From positions 183,122-247,121 of the forward strand of contig NZ_LT707409.1 of assembly GCF_900156875.1 (NCBI RefSeq): 64,000 nucleotides of DNA. The letters are read 5' to 3'. The position numbers were made by a program, and so were the translations under genes. Position 1 is the first letter of the stretch; the number at the start of each line of letters is the position of its first letter. The notes beneath the pieces were generated by a model, which had not been told where the DNA came from, did not search any database, and saw only the letters and a program-made list of their open reading frames with translations. Source of the stretch: Robertmurraya dakarensis (GTDB lineage: Bacteria > Bacillota > Bacilli > Bacillales > Cytobacillaceae). Below are positions 25,242 through 33,181 of the stretch, one piece after another.

Positions 25242-25422
25242 AAGGGAGTTGCAGCGGTATTCGGACTAGTCCTGCGTGAACTGGATTGGAACAGTCTGAA
25301 TCCGTTTCCTATTCGGGCTAGACCTCCGAGGAACAGGCAGGAGTAGTCCGAATCTGATAGTTTTTCAGACTCAAAGCTTTAACCACCCCGAGGGTTAGTC
25401 TGAATCCCTTAGCTATTCAGAC
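25242..25422. repeat. 52-bp tandem hairpin array, locus 2
   Basis: Three full stem-loops begin at 25294, 25346 and 25398, exactly 52 bp apart, each with 8-nt arms (GTCTGAAT or GTCCGAAT; ATTCAGAC or close variants) and a 9-nt loop of changing sequence. A fourth unit 52 bp upstream keeps only its right arm (ATTCGGAC at 25259-25266). It lies between the convergent vWA gene and the 25460 gene. It is the longest of the three arrays in the window. Confidence 0.9.
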
Positions 25423-25459
25423 TGGATAATCAGAAAGCTGCATGCACTAGATCGGATAC

Positions 25460-25753
25460 TTAGCTAACAGGATTCATGGCTCTTAAAATTAAGGAATAAA
25501 GCAGGTAAACTCCTAAATAGGCTCCTGTTAGTAAGAATAAGGGATTGAGGAATAAACCATGAATATTGGTCATAAATACTGTATCATCCTTGATTATGTT
25601 GTATAAGGCGATGGAAGCAATATTTCCGAAAAGAAGTGCTGACAGAATAGCGGCTATAGTAAACAAGATTTGAAACTTTGAGTCCTTTCTATGAAGTACC
25701 ACCATTATGACAGGAATAACCACACTACCTGTTATGATAAGTATTTTCATCAT
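25460..25753 (-). CDS. Small three-helix membrane protein of unknown function
   Basis: This 97-residue protein starts at tandem ATGs behind GAGGTGATC. Three hydrophobic stretches are visible (ILIITGSVVIPVIMVV, FTIAAILSALLFGNIASIAL, LLTGAYLGVYLLYSLIL). I recognise no family. It lies in convergent orientation to the vWA gene, across the hairpin array. Confidence 0.6.
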   Translation of the reverse strand: MMKILIITGSVVIPVIMVVLHRKDSKFQILFTIAAILSALLFGNIASIALYNIIKDDTVFMTNIHGLFLNPLFLLTGAYLGVYLLYSLILRAMNPVS

Positions 25754-25938
25754 GATCACCTCGACTTTCATTCTTCTCTAAAACGTTCCAAACTATGCTC
25801 GAGGCCTAAATTAAAGGAAAGAAACTATCTCACTTCAAAAAACCATAGCTTCGAATTGCAAACTAAATGTAAAAACTGGTTCCTTCTTACCTCTAAATCC
25901 ATATATATAGAATAAAAGCCTAACAGGAGTAGTCAGCA

Positions 25939-27201
25939 TTGGATAAACAAAATAGCGCATTTAGATGGATTGTGTTTGCTTCTGTCTTGTTTACTTATGT
26001 ATTGATGTCGAGTCAGCGGACCGCACCAGGATTGATTACGGATCAGATAATGTTGGATTTTCAGGTTACAGCCACCACGATTGGGTTGATAACGAGCATT
26101 CAATTTTTTGTGTATACGGGATTGCAAATTCCGATGGGGATTCTGGCTGATCGGTTTGGACCGAATTTTTTCCTGCTAATGGGTGCCCTGCTTACAGGTG
26201 CAGGAACAATGATTTACAGCCTTGGTACGCATGAATATATTTTGTTTTTGGCCAGGATCATGATAGGAATTGGAGATTCGACCATTTGGGTCAATATGGT
26301 GCTGATTTTAAGCCAATGGTTTAGTGCAAAGGAATTTACAAAATTGATTGGTATAACTGCTATGACAGGAAGCCTTGGTTTTCTTATAGCGACAGTACCG
26401 TTTTCCTTATTAATCGAATTCCTTGGCTGGAGGGCATCATTTTTCTCAGCTGGACTGCTGCTATGTTTATGCAGCGTTCTCCTTTACTTTGTTCTTTTAA
26501 AGAAACCGAAACAATCACTATTTATAAAAAGTGAAACAAAACGAGAAAAGACAATGGTGATCCTGCGGAGAGTTTTTTCCAGCCGGCAAGCTTGGGCTTT
26601 ATTTTGTTGTCACTTCGGGATTGTCGGAACGTATGTTGGATTTATCAGTTCGTGGGGAGTGCCCTATGGCATGGATATGTACGGAATGACACGGACAGAT
26701 GCGAGTCAGCTCATGATGCTGGGACTAATCGGGGCACTCATTGGAGCTCCTTTAGCTGGATGGATTTCAAGTGTGCTAGAAGCCATTAAACGTCCTTATG
26801 TTGTTGTCCACACCATTCTGGTATTAGCATGGTCCGTCTTTCTTTTATTTAGCGGGAATCCACCTATTTCCTTATTGTATATGCTTTTCTTCATTATTGG
26901 CCTTGCCTACGGGGCAAATGCCTTAACTTTTGCTGCTGTCAGGCAATCTTTTTCTATTAAAGAAGCCGGACTTGTCTCTGGTTTTGCCAACACGGGTGGT
27001 TTTTTAAGTGCCGTCTTGCTGCCGAGTATTTTTGGAAAAATATTGGACTATTTTCAAGTTTCTGGGGATATCAGTTCTGGGTATTATTATGGTTTCATTA
27101 CACCTGTTATTTTCGCTATGGTTGGTTTACTGGGAGTTTTGATTTTAAAAGAAAAGCGTCAGTTGCAGGAGGTAAAAACGATATCTACTTACCATAAATA
27201 A
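25939..27201 (+). CDS. Major facilitator superfamily transporter
   Basis: This 420-residue protein has twelve hydrophobic segments. The loop 2-3 signature GILADRFGPNF and the matching GWISSVLEAIKRP after helix 8 identify the MFS. It starts at a TTG behind AGGAG (14 bases, a weak arrangement). The organisation resembles the NarK/OFA-like anion:cation group, but no substrate can be assigned. It is monocistronic. Confidence 0.85.
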   Translation: MDKQNSAFRWIVFASVLFTYVLMSSQRTAPGLITDQIMLDFQVTATTIGLITSIQFFVYTGLQIPMGILADRFGPNFFLLMGALLTGAGTMIYSLGTHEYILFLARIMIGIGDSTIWVNMVLILSQWFSAKEFTKLIGITAMTGSLGFLIATVPFSLLIEFLGWRASFFSAGLLLCLCSVLLYFVLLKKPKQSLFIKSETKREKTMVILRRVFSSRQAWALFCCHFGIVGTYVGFISSWGVPYGMDMYGMTRTDASQLMMLGLIGALIGAPLAGWISSVLEAIKRPYVVVHTILVLAWSVFLLFSGNPPISLLYMLFFIIGLAYGANALTFAAVRQSFSIKEAGLVSGFANTGGFLSAVLLPSIFGKILDYFQVSGDISSGYYYGFITPVIFAMVGLLGVLILKEKRQLQEVKTISTYHK

Positions 27202-27236
27202 ACGGCCATGCTTCAAGTGAAGTGTGGCTATTCTTA
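27202..27236 (+). terminator. Probable terminator after the MFS gene
   Basis: GCCATGCTTCA / TGAAGTGTGGC forms a stem with a weak T-rich tail. Confidence 0.5.
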
Positions 27237-27343
27237 TGAGGGAAGGGTTAGTATTCCTTTTCACAGATGGGAACAGTATTTTATGATACAATGATAGGGA
27301 AAATGAGTGTTAAATCGAATATTTATGATGGGGCTAGATAGAT

Positions 27344-27526
27344 ATGAAGCGATATAAGCTAAAGAATAATTTTAAAGGTTTAAAAAAGGGAACACAATTC
27401 TATTTAATTGCAGAGTCTGAGTTTATTGGCGTGAAGGAATTTGTGTTACGAACTAGCGACCTATCGATTAGAATATCTATTAACGAAAAAGAACTGCAGA
27501 AGTATTTTACCATAATGTATTATTAA
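27344..27526 (+). CDS. Small basic hypothetical protein
   Basis: A 60-codon frame encodes a Lys-rich, possibly all-beta product (KNNFKGLKKGTQFYLIAES, FVLRTSDLSIRISINEKEL). The ribosome site is weak (GGGGCT). No known motif is visible. The composition favours a real small protein. Confidence 0.45.
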   Translation: MKRYKLKNNFKGLKKGTQFYLIAESEFIGVKEFVLRTSDLSIRISINEKELQKYFTIMYY

Positions 27527-27670
27527 CATTGCCGCTGTGCTTATATAGGATGAATCTGGGAAAGCCTTTGGCTGTATTCTATTGGATGTTTTCGTAATTT
27601 TTCGATAATGATCTATATGACCAGAAAGATTCATTATAGTGATTATGAAGAAAGGCGAGGGGATCAGTAA

Positions 27671-28039
27671 ATGCAAACTGTTATTACATACGTAATAACC
27701 TTGGTTGTGATTGTGATTTCAGTCTTTATTACACTACTATTCAAGGTTGAATTAGAAAAGATGTTTCGTGAAAAAAAAGAGGTTACTGCCTTCCATATTT
27801 GTAATGTCGTCATTGTTTTAATGGTTGCGTTTATGACAAATGCTGTATTTACTATTTACATCATGGAAAATGAATTTAATATGCTATTACAATTAGTCAT
27901 TCTTTTCTTCATTATTTTACCAATATATCTCATTGGGTACTTAGCTTTTGAAAAATATAAAATCACCAATCGTAAATATGTAAAAGCTGAGAACGGGAAG
28001 GTTCTTATTATCAATGAAAGGTTTTTGAATAGGAAGTAA
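27671..28039 (+). CDS. Three-helix membrane protein of unknown function
   Basis: This 122-residue protein starts behind GAGGGGATC. Helices lie at about residues 3-24, 43-68 and 73-94, and a basic cytoplasmic tail follows (KYKITNRKYVKAENGKVLII). I recognise no family. A terminator follows. Confidence 0.6.
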   Translation: MQTVITYVITLVVIVISVFITLLFKVELEKMFREKKEVTAFHICNVVIVLMVAFMTNAVFTIYIMENEFNMLLQLVILFFIILPIYLIGYLAFEKYKITNRKYVKAENGKVLIINERFLNRK

Positions 28040-28080
28040 AATTTCGATGATATCGAAACTGATTTTAAATGAATACGAAT

Positions 28081-28118
28081 GAAGCGTTTAATCTAAGATG
28101 GATGGACGCTTTTTTTTA
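28081..28118 (+). terminator. Terminator after the membrane protein gene
   Basis: AAGCGT / ACGCTT stem, long loop, followed by a run of T. Confidence 0.6.
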
Positions 28119-28279
28119 TTGGTGTATTGTATATTGATAAAGTAGATAGAAAATAATCGATTGAATCTATATTACGAATGAAAGAAAAAATAGATTGATG
28201 ATAAAATTCAATATATGTGTGTCTCATGCACCTGCAAAAAGAGATACATATACCAAAGAATAATATTGAGGTGGAGAAC

Positions 28280-28618
28280 GTGAAGAATAAAGTTATTTTG
28301 CTAGCATCAGATCAGCTTGGAAAAGGGGAAAAGGAATTAGGAGAAGGAATTTTAGAAACCTTTTTTACGATTCTTAAGCAAAAGGAAGAATTGCCTGCTG
28401 CTGTTTTTTGCATGAACAGAGGGGTGTTTGCTTTGACAGAATATTCGCTTGTTTCTCTTCAATTAAAGGAATTGGAAGAAAAAGGTGTTGATATTCTAGC
28501 TTGTAAAACATGTGTAGACTATTATGAGCTGGAGGATAAGCTTGCAGTTGGAGAAATCAGCGGGATGGCACAATTTATTGAGCTGGCTTCTAAATATGAG
28601 GTTATGACACTCTCATAA
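28280..28618 (+). CDS. DsrE-fold selenium/sulfur-relay protein (YedF C-terminal-domain type)
   Basis: This 112-residue cytoplasmic protein starts at the GTG directly behind GAGGTGGAG; upstream in-frame codons lack a site. The opening KVILLASDQLGKGEKELG, the FCMNRGVF segment and the two cysteines of ACKTCVDYY match the DsrE-like half of YedF, a protein linked to selenium metabolism. In many YedF proteins this half is fused to a TusA domain; here a TusA-like gene stands two places downstream instead. It probably relays persulfide or selenide to that protein. It is the first gene of the selenium cassette. Confidence 0.8.
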   Translation: MKNKVILLASDQLGKGEKELGEGILETFFTILKQKEELPAAVFCMNRGVFALTEYSLVSLQLKELEEKGVDILACKTCVDYYELEDKLAVGEISGMAQFIELASKYEVMTLS

Positions 28619-28664
28619 GTTAGGTGTCTGACATCCATTTACATAAAGGAGATGCAGAACATTT

Positions 28665-29891
28665 ATGAAAGTATACAATAAAATCTTTAAGGAGTATTGG
28701 AACCCCTATGTGGCGATTAGTATTGCCGGGCTGCTGAGTGCTTTGTATTTTGGCATAACTGGGACCGTTTGGGCCGTAACCGGAGAGTTTACTAGATTAG
28801 GGGGCCATATCTTGCAGTGGTTTGGCGTAGATGTGTCAGGCTGGGATTATTTCGAACTCATCGGTATCCAGGGATCGCCTATTAGTCGAACAGATGGTTG
28901 GATTGTCATTGGGATGCTAGTTGGGGCATTAATGATGATCCTACTCAGCGGCAGTTTTAAAATTCGGATGCCAAAACAAAAGCGGCGCATTGTGCAAGGT
29001 TTTATCGGGGGAATTATCGCTGGCTTTGGTGCGCGGCTCGCAATGGGCTGTAACTTAGCTGCCTTTTTTACTGGTGTTCCGCAATTTTCATTTCATGCAT
29101 GGATTTTTATGTTGACGACTGCAATTGGTACATATTTCGGAGTAAAGGTAGTCAATACAAAATGGTGGCTTGGGAAACCGAACCTGCAAAGAAGTAAGGG
29201 GAAAAGAGTGGCAGTAAAGAAGAATGCTAACAAAACCAATATACAGCCGATTTTAGGTTTGATAGTAGCATGCGTTTATTTAGGAATTATTGTGTACTTT
29301 TTCGCAGCAGGCAAGACTCTTTTAGCAGTTGGAGCAATTGCGGGAGCTGCATTTGGTATTTTAATTGAACGCGGACAAATCTGCTTTACATCTGCTTTCC
29401 GTGATATGTGGATCAGCGGCCGTGCAGTCATGTCAAAAGCAATCGCTGTTGGGATGATGGTCAGTGTCGTCGTTACTTTTATTCATATTCAGACCGGTAC
29501 AATGCAGATTATTAAAATGGCGGCTCCAAGTACAGTAATTGGCGGCCTGTTATTCGGATTCGGAATCGTTCTTGCGGGAGGCTGTGAAACAGGAATGATG
29601 TATCGTGCAATGGAAGGACAAGTGCTGTTCTGGATTGTCGGGGCAGGGAATATTGTCGGAGCAACCTTGCTGTCCTACGGATGGGACCACCTAGGAATCT
29701 TTAATGCGCTTGCAGAAGGCTGGCCGGCCGTTAATTTAGTAGTAGAGTGGGGACCGGCTGGAGCGTTAGTGGGAACATTGGCGATGTTAGTTCTCTGGTT
29801 CTTATTCTCGAACTGGTGGGAAAAACGATTCCGTTATGGTACTGGGATCAAGCAGGCAGAAAGACAACATTTCGCACCAAAGGAGGTATAA
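28665..29891 (+). CDS. YeeE/YedE family membrane protein (FdhT-like selenium/sulfur transporter)
   Basis: This 408-residue protein has about ten hydrophobic segments. Two copies of a Gly-Cys motif, ARLAMGCNLAAFF and LAGGCETGMMY, are typical of the YeeE/YedE fold, where cysteines pass thiosulfate or a selenium species through the membrane. In Campylobacter a YedE protein (FdhT) and a TusA protein (FdhU) are needed to make selenium-dependent formate dehydrogenase. The start lies behind AAAGGAGATG. The TusA-like gene begins 3 bases after its stop, with the ribosome site inside this gene. Confidence 0.85.
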   Translation: MKVYNKIFKEYWNPYVAISIAGLLSALYFGITGTVWAVTGEFTRLGGHILQWFGVDVSGWDYFELIGIQGSPISRTDGWIVIGMLVGALMMILLSGSFKIRMPKQKRRIVQGFIGGIIAGFGARLAMGCNLAAFFTGVPQFSFHAWIFMLTTAIGTYFGVKVVNTKWWLGKPNLQRSKGKRVAVKKNANKTNIQPILGLIVACVYLGIIVYFFAAGKTLLAVGAIAGAAFGILIERGQICFTSAFRDMWISGRAVMSKAIAVGMMVSVVVTFIHIQTGTMQIIKMAAPSTVIGGLLFGFGIVLAGGCETGMMYRAMEGQVLFWIVGAGNIVGATLLSYGWDHLGIFNALAEGWPAVNLVVEWGPAGALVGTLAMLVLWFLFSNWWEKRFRYGTGIKQAERQHFAPKEV

Positions 29892-29894
29892 GTT

Positions 29895-30140
29895 TTGTCA
29901 CAAGAATTTGAAATTGATTACACGTTAGATATTCGCGGCGAGCCTTGACCATACCCAGTCATTTATGCGCTGGATGCGCTAAAAACGATGAAAATCGGGG
30001 AAGTATTAGAGGTCATTGCAGACTGTCCGCAATCCTTCCGCAGTGTGCCGGAAGAAGCAGTCAAACATGGTTATGAGCTGGTCACCGATCCGGAAAAGGA
30101 CGGGCAGGATATCTATTTTTATATTAAAGTAATAAAGTAA
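29895..30140 (+). CDS. TusA/SirA/FdhU-like protein with in-frame TGA: probable selenoprotein
   Basis: The frame starts at TTG 29895 (AAGGAGG 9 bases upstream) and runs 81 residues to the TAA at 30138, interrupted only by TGA at codon 18 (29946-29948). The product reads LDIRGEP-X-PYPVIYALDAL, where X is the invariant Cys of the TusA CPxP motif. The rest is a complete TusA fold (GEVLEVIADCPQSFRSVPEEA). A stem-loop suitable as a SECIS begins 13 bases after the TGA. With YedF- and YedE-type genes immediately upstream, X is most likely selenocysteine. The alternative is a point nonsense mutation (TGC or TGT to TGA). Nothing else in the frame has decayed. Confidence 0.85.
29962..29983 (+). promoter_or_regulatory. 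Candidate bacterial SECIS element
   Basis: TTTA, one bulged T, GCGC, apical loop TGGAT, GCGC, TAAA forms a hairpin. The first loop G (29972) is 24 nt after the TGA, inside the distance used by bacterial SelB elements, and the loop carries two G as in E. coli fdhF. It lies within the coding sequence, as bacterial SECIS elements do. Confidence 0.6.
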
Positions 30141-30183
30141 AAGATAAGGGGAGTTTCCTTAACGGGGGTTCTCTTTAGAGGTA

Positions 30184-30561
30184 AAAATAAGGTGAGAAAT
30201 CGTAGTGATTTTCTCACCTTATTTTTTTGGCAAACGCACGGTCAGTCATATAGTAAATAATAACCCGCGAATAGACTGTGTTAAAAAATAAAGGGAAAAA
30301 TTCCGTTTAAATTGGGAGATATCTATATTTCCTAAAAATTAAGGGGAGTTTTTCCCTTTATATGATTGGAACCTTTTGGTTTTTCCTTAATTTAGAGAGG
30401 ATAGCGGGAATTTCTCCTCTTATTTCTGCCTCATAAGCTCACTTTTATACAATAGCGGGAAATTCTACCCCTAAAAAGCATGGCAAATTTTATATACAAA
30501 TTACCATGCTTTTTCGTAAGTTATTTAATCTGTTTTTCACTTATTGCACTTGAAAAGAGTT
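30184..30561. repeat. Long dispersed repeat, copy 1 (terminator hairpin plus four palindromic cores)
   Basis: The element begins with the hairpin AAGGTGAGAA / TTCTCACCTT and a T run (30184-30229), which also terminates the selenium operon. Four palindromic cores follow, near 30293 (GGGAAAAATTCC), 30343 (GGGGAGTTTTTCCC), 30405 and 30456, spaced about 50, 62 and 51 bp. The end block has AAGTTATTTAA and TTGAAAAGAG. A diverged copy with the same order and spacing is at 43885-44206. It carries no convincing reading frame. Confidence 0.8.
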
Positions 30562-30633
30562 TCCTTCCTTGCCTTTTTTCGAAAAATTGTCCTAACCATA
30601 TTGCTTTCAGTCGCTGGCCAATTCTGAAGATGA

Positions 30634-31368
30634 TTATAAATATAAACCGCCATCGACAAAAACAACCTGCCCTTGAATCATTTGCAGTTCTGGTTTCGTA
30701 ATACCATAGATGGTTTCGGTTATATCATCGAATGTAATATTTCTGCCGCTTGGATTGGCTTTTGCCGCTGCTTCTAGTCTAGCTTTTGCAGAATCACCAA
30801 ACATTGTTCTAAAGGCTTCTGTGTCAATTGGGCCTGCAGCAACGATGTTAGCTCGGATGCCGTGTGGTGCTAATTCTTTTGCCATATATTGAATGATGGA
30901 ATGGGTAAAGGCTTTTGTTGTGCCAAGTGCCGCATAATGAGGAATCGCACTTGTTGCACCTTTGCTTGACAATGCAATAATATTGGAACCTCTTTTCAGG
31001 AGAGGGCGAACTTCCCGAACGATATCGATCAAGGAGAGGCTGCTAATTTCAACTGCTTTTCGCCACTCTTCAGGTGGAATTTCCAGTGAATTACCTCGCA
31101 CAATCCCTGTTGCGCAATGAACAATTAAATCAATGGAATCAACTTCACTTTTTATGACAGTGCTCATTTCTCTAACTTGGTGGAAATCACCAACATTATA
31201 TTTTAATAGTATAGGTGTGGCGCCTATTGCAGCCACCTCAGCTTTGGCCGCATTTGCTGCATGATCGTCATGGAAATAATTAAGGAGCACCTTATTTCCA
31301 GGGGCAGAGAACCGCAACGCGACGGCTTTTCCAATGCCTTTTGTGCCGCCAGTAACTAAAATATTCAT
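30634..31368 (-). CDS. FabL-like enoyl-ACP reductase/SDR
   Basis: This 244-residue SDR has the cofactor motif TGGTKGIG. The active site is of the enoyl-reductase type Y-x6-K (HYAALGTTKAFTH), followed by PHGIRANIVAAGPIDTEAF, close to B. subtilis FabL. It probably reduces an enoyl thioester with NADPH, although a specialised carbonyl reductase is possible. It starts at the base after the stop codon of the EthD gene, so the two are co-translated; the partner may form or handle its substrate. It is not in a fatty-acid synthesis cluster. Confidence 0.8.
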   Translation of the reverse strand: MNILVTGGTKGIGKAVALRFSAPGNKVLLNYFHDDHAANAAKAEVAAIGATPILLKYNVGDFHQVREMSTVIKSEVDSIDLIVHCATGIVRGNSLEIPPEEWRKAVEISSLSLIDIVREVRPLLKRGSNIIALSSKGATSAIPHYAALGTTKAFTHSIIQYMAKELAPHGIRANIVAAGPIDTEAFRTMFGDSAKARLEAAAKANPSGRNITFDDITETIYGITKPELQMIQGQVVFVDGGLYL

Positions 31369-31692
31369 CTATTTATCCTCTAATAATGTATTGACCTCGA
31401 AACCTACCATCGTGACTTTCCCTTTAGCGAAGCTTTCGAAATCATCATGTGATCTTTTTCCATCTGGAGTTTGCAAGGCCTCCTGCATTGCTTCCTTACT
31501 GTCCCATTCCATTGTGGCAATGAGGTGGTATGGATTTATACCTTCCATTTGGTCAACGGCTTTACTTACAGAAAGGATTTTCGCATTCGGAATTTTTTTA
31601 GCGAGGGGAATATGAACATTAAAGTAATGCTCCTCCCAACTTTTAATCTCTTCTGGTTTTGGTTTGTGATACATAATTAATAGTCTATACAT
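31369..31692 (-). CDS. EthD domain protein
   Basis: This 107-residue protein starts at the ATG preceded by AGGGAGA; an ATG six codons earlier overlaps the site. YRLLIMYHKP at the start, the YFNVHIPLAKKIP helix and the PYHLIATMEWDS strand identify the dimeric alpha-beta barrel EthD family, members of which act on polyketide-like or ether substrates or have no known activity. The downstream FabL-like reductase gene abuts it without a gap. Confidence 0.8.
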   Translation of the reverse strand: MYRLLIMYHKPKPEEIKSWEEHYFNVHIPLAKKIPNAKILSVSKAVDQMEGINPYHLIATMEWDSKEAMQEALQTPDGKRSHDDFESFAKGKVTMVGFEVNTLLEDK

Positions 31693-31948
31693 TTTGTATT
31701 CTCCCTTCATAATTAAATTACTCGTCCTTTTTATTTATATTGTTGTTTTTTGAAAATTATTTAAATTTAGATAAATAATATGAAAGCTAATCTATAAAGG
31801 GAAATCTATTATTCCATTGACAGCCGGAACAATTTGCATAAATTGATGTCATGGTTGCGCATAGCATGGGATATGATTACACTTTTCTTGGAATTATACA
31901 TATATTGGTAAGTACTGGGGGAAATAAAGCGATGAATGGGGGAGTAAT

Positions 31949-32131
31949 ATGATAACCTTTTTAACCTCGATCATCCCATTGTTATATTCTGTCCTTTTTA
32001 TTTTTTTGGTGTCCTGGTGTTTTTTTGTTTCTAAAAAACTAGTACAACAAAACAATGAAATCATTGAACTACTTAAGGAGTTAAATCGTAAAAATCACGA
32101 TCATCGATCAAGGTATAGGGATGATGAGTAG
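31949..32131 (+). CDS. Small single-helix membrane protein
   Basis: This 60-residue protein starts behind GGGGGAG. One long hydrophobic helix (IIPLLYSVLFIFLVSWCFF) is followed by a charged tail ending in RKNHDHRSRYRDDE. Unknown function. A terminator follows. Confidence 0.6.
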   Translation: MITFLTSIIPLLYSVLFIFLVSWCFFVSKKLVQQNNEIIELLKELNRKNHDHRSRYRDDE

Positions 32132-32152
32132 TTCTATATTTACAAAGAAATG

Positions 32153-32182
32153 AAAGGGGACAATAGTCAAAATTCCCCTTTC
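32153..32182. terminator. Terminator between convergent genes
   Basis: AAAGGGGA / TTCCCCTTT stem with a 12-base loop. The minus-strand guanine deaminase-like gene ends 10 bp away and may share it. Confidence 0.6.
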
Positions 32183-32191
32183 ATTAATGAA

Positions 32192-32647
32192 TTAAAGCTG
32201 CTTGCTTTTCCATGCCTTCATTGGATTATCTAGCTCACCTGTCAGGCTCATTTGGATTATTTGAAGACTGCGTTCTTCCCTGGATTTCTTTAATTCGTGA
32301 TAAATAAACTGCGATTTATCTAAACCTGCTTCAACAGCGTCTTCGACAGACTGGCAATAAATGACCTTCTCCATGCCAGCAAAATACATGGCTGTTAAGC
32401 ACATGGGGCAGGGCTCACCACTAGCATACATCGTATACCCGGATAAATCATTTGTCTGCAGCTGTTCCTGTGCTCTCCTAATTGCAAGAAGTTCAGCATG
32501 TCCGCTAACATCATACGTTTTGTGAAGTTCGTTTACCCCTTCACTTACCACCTTGTTATCTTTGATGAGAACCGCTCCGAAAGGCTGGCCGCCTTCTTTT
32601 ACATTATTAAGTGCAAGCTCTACTGCTCTTTTCATGAATTGATCCAT
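32192..32647 (-). CDS. Guanine deaminase-like nucleoside/base deaminase
   Basis: This 151-residue cytosolic zinc enzyme of the CDA fold has the zinc ligands in HAELLAIRRA (His with catalytic Glu) and PCPMCLTAMYF (two Cys). The C-terminal IYHELKKSREERSLQIIQ segment resembles B. subtilis GuaD, which turns guanine into xanthine. Adenine or cytosine derivatives remain possible substrates. It starts behind AGGGAGG and stands alone. Confidence 0.85.
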   Translation of the reverse strand: MDQFMKRAVELALNNVKEGGQPFGAVLIKDNKVVSEGVNELHKTYDVSGHAELLAIRRAQEQLQTNDLSGYTMYASGEPCPMCLTAMYFAGMEKVIYCQSVEDAVEAGLDKSQFIYHELKKSREERSLQIIQMSLTGELDNPMKAWKSKQL

Positions 32648-32912
32648 ATTACAAAAAACCTCCCTAAATAGATATTCTTAATTGGTAGTATAACTAATTT
32701 TGGGAGATAACACATTAGCAGTGGATTTTTCGGACAAGAGTCGTTGATTTGAGAGGACAGTGTGTTCGATTCCGTTTTTCATTGCAAAAGGAAGTTTGTT
32801 TTCATGAAAATGGGGTATTTATATAAAAATCACTATTCGAGAGGTTTTTTAAAGAAACCAAAACGAAAGTGTAATAGTCATAAACAGATATAGTAGCAAG
32901 GAGGATTTTATC

Positions 32913-33050
32913 ATGCCCAAGAACAGTAATGAATTAGATATGGAGTGGATGAAGCTCGTCCAAGAATTTATGGATTCGGATGTAACGAAGGATGAATTTA
33001 GACAGTTTTTGGAATTAAAGAAGGCAGAAAAATTAAAAAGGAAAGATTAG
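32913..33050 (+). CDS. SinI-like anti-repressor peptide (1)
   Basis: This 45-residue protein starts behind AAGGAGG. The core LDMEWMKLVQEFMDSDVTKD with EFRQFLELKK matches the SinI domain, a helix-turn-helix hook with which SinI captures the biofilm repressor SinR. No SinR gene is in the window. A second SinI-like gene lies 131 bp away on the opposite strand. The target repressor is inferred from family only. Confidence 0.75.
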   Translation: MPKNSNELDMEWMKLVQEFMDSDVTKDEFRQFLELKKAEKLKRKD

Positions 33051-33097
33051 TTGGAGCAGCATAAAGAGGACTGTGTTTAGTTCAGAATACATAATTA

Positions 33098-33160
33098 AAT
33101 ATCCTTTACAATGGGATACGCAGGAAGACCTATAGCATCCGATCGTAAAGGATATTTTTG
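33098..33160. terminator. Bidirectional terminator between the SinI-like genes
   Basis: AATATCCTTTAC / GTAAAGGATATT is a 12-bp stem with a long loop, and T runs follow on the plus strand. Confidence 0.8.
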
Positions 33161-33181
33161 TTGTTTTATAGAATCGGGAAT

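Noticed and set aside
25242-25422. CRISPR array
   Set aside because: Regular 52-bp spacing recalls CRISPR, but only the 8-nt arms are conserved, the 9-nt middle of each unit varies and there are no cas genes.
30480-30701. 73-codon frame in the long repeat
   Set aside because: It crosses the end of the repeat into the antisense of the FabL-like gene and lacks a ribosome site.
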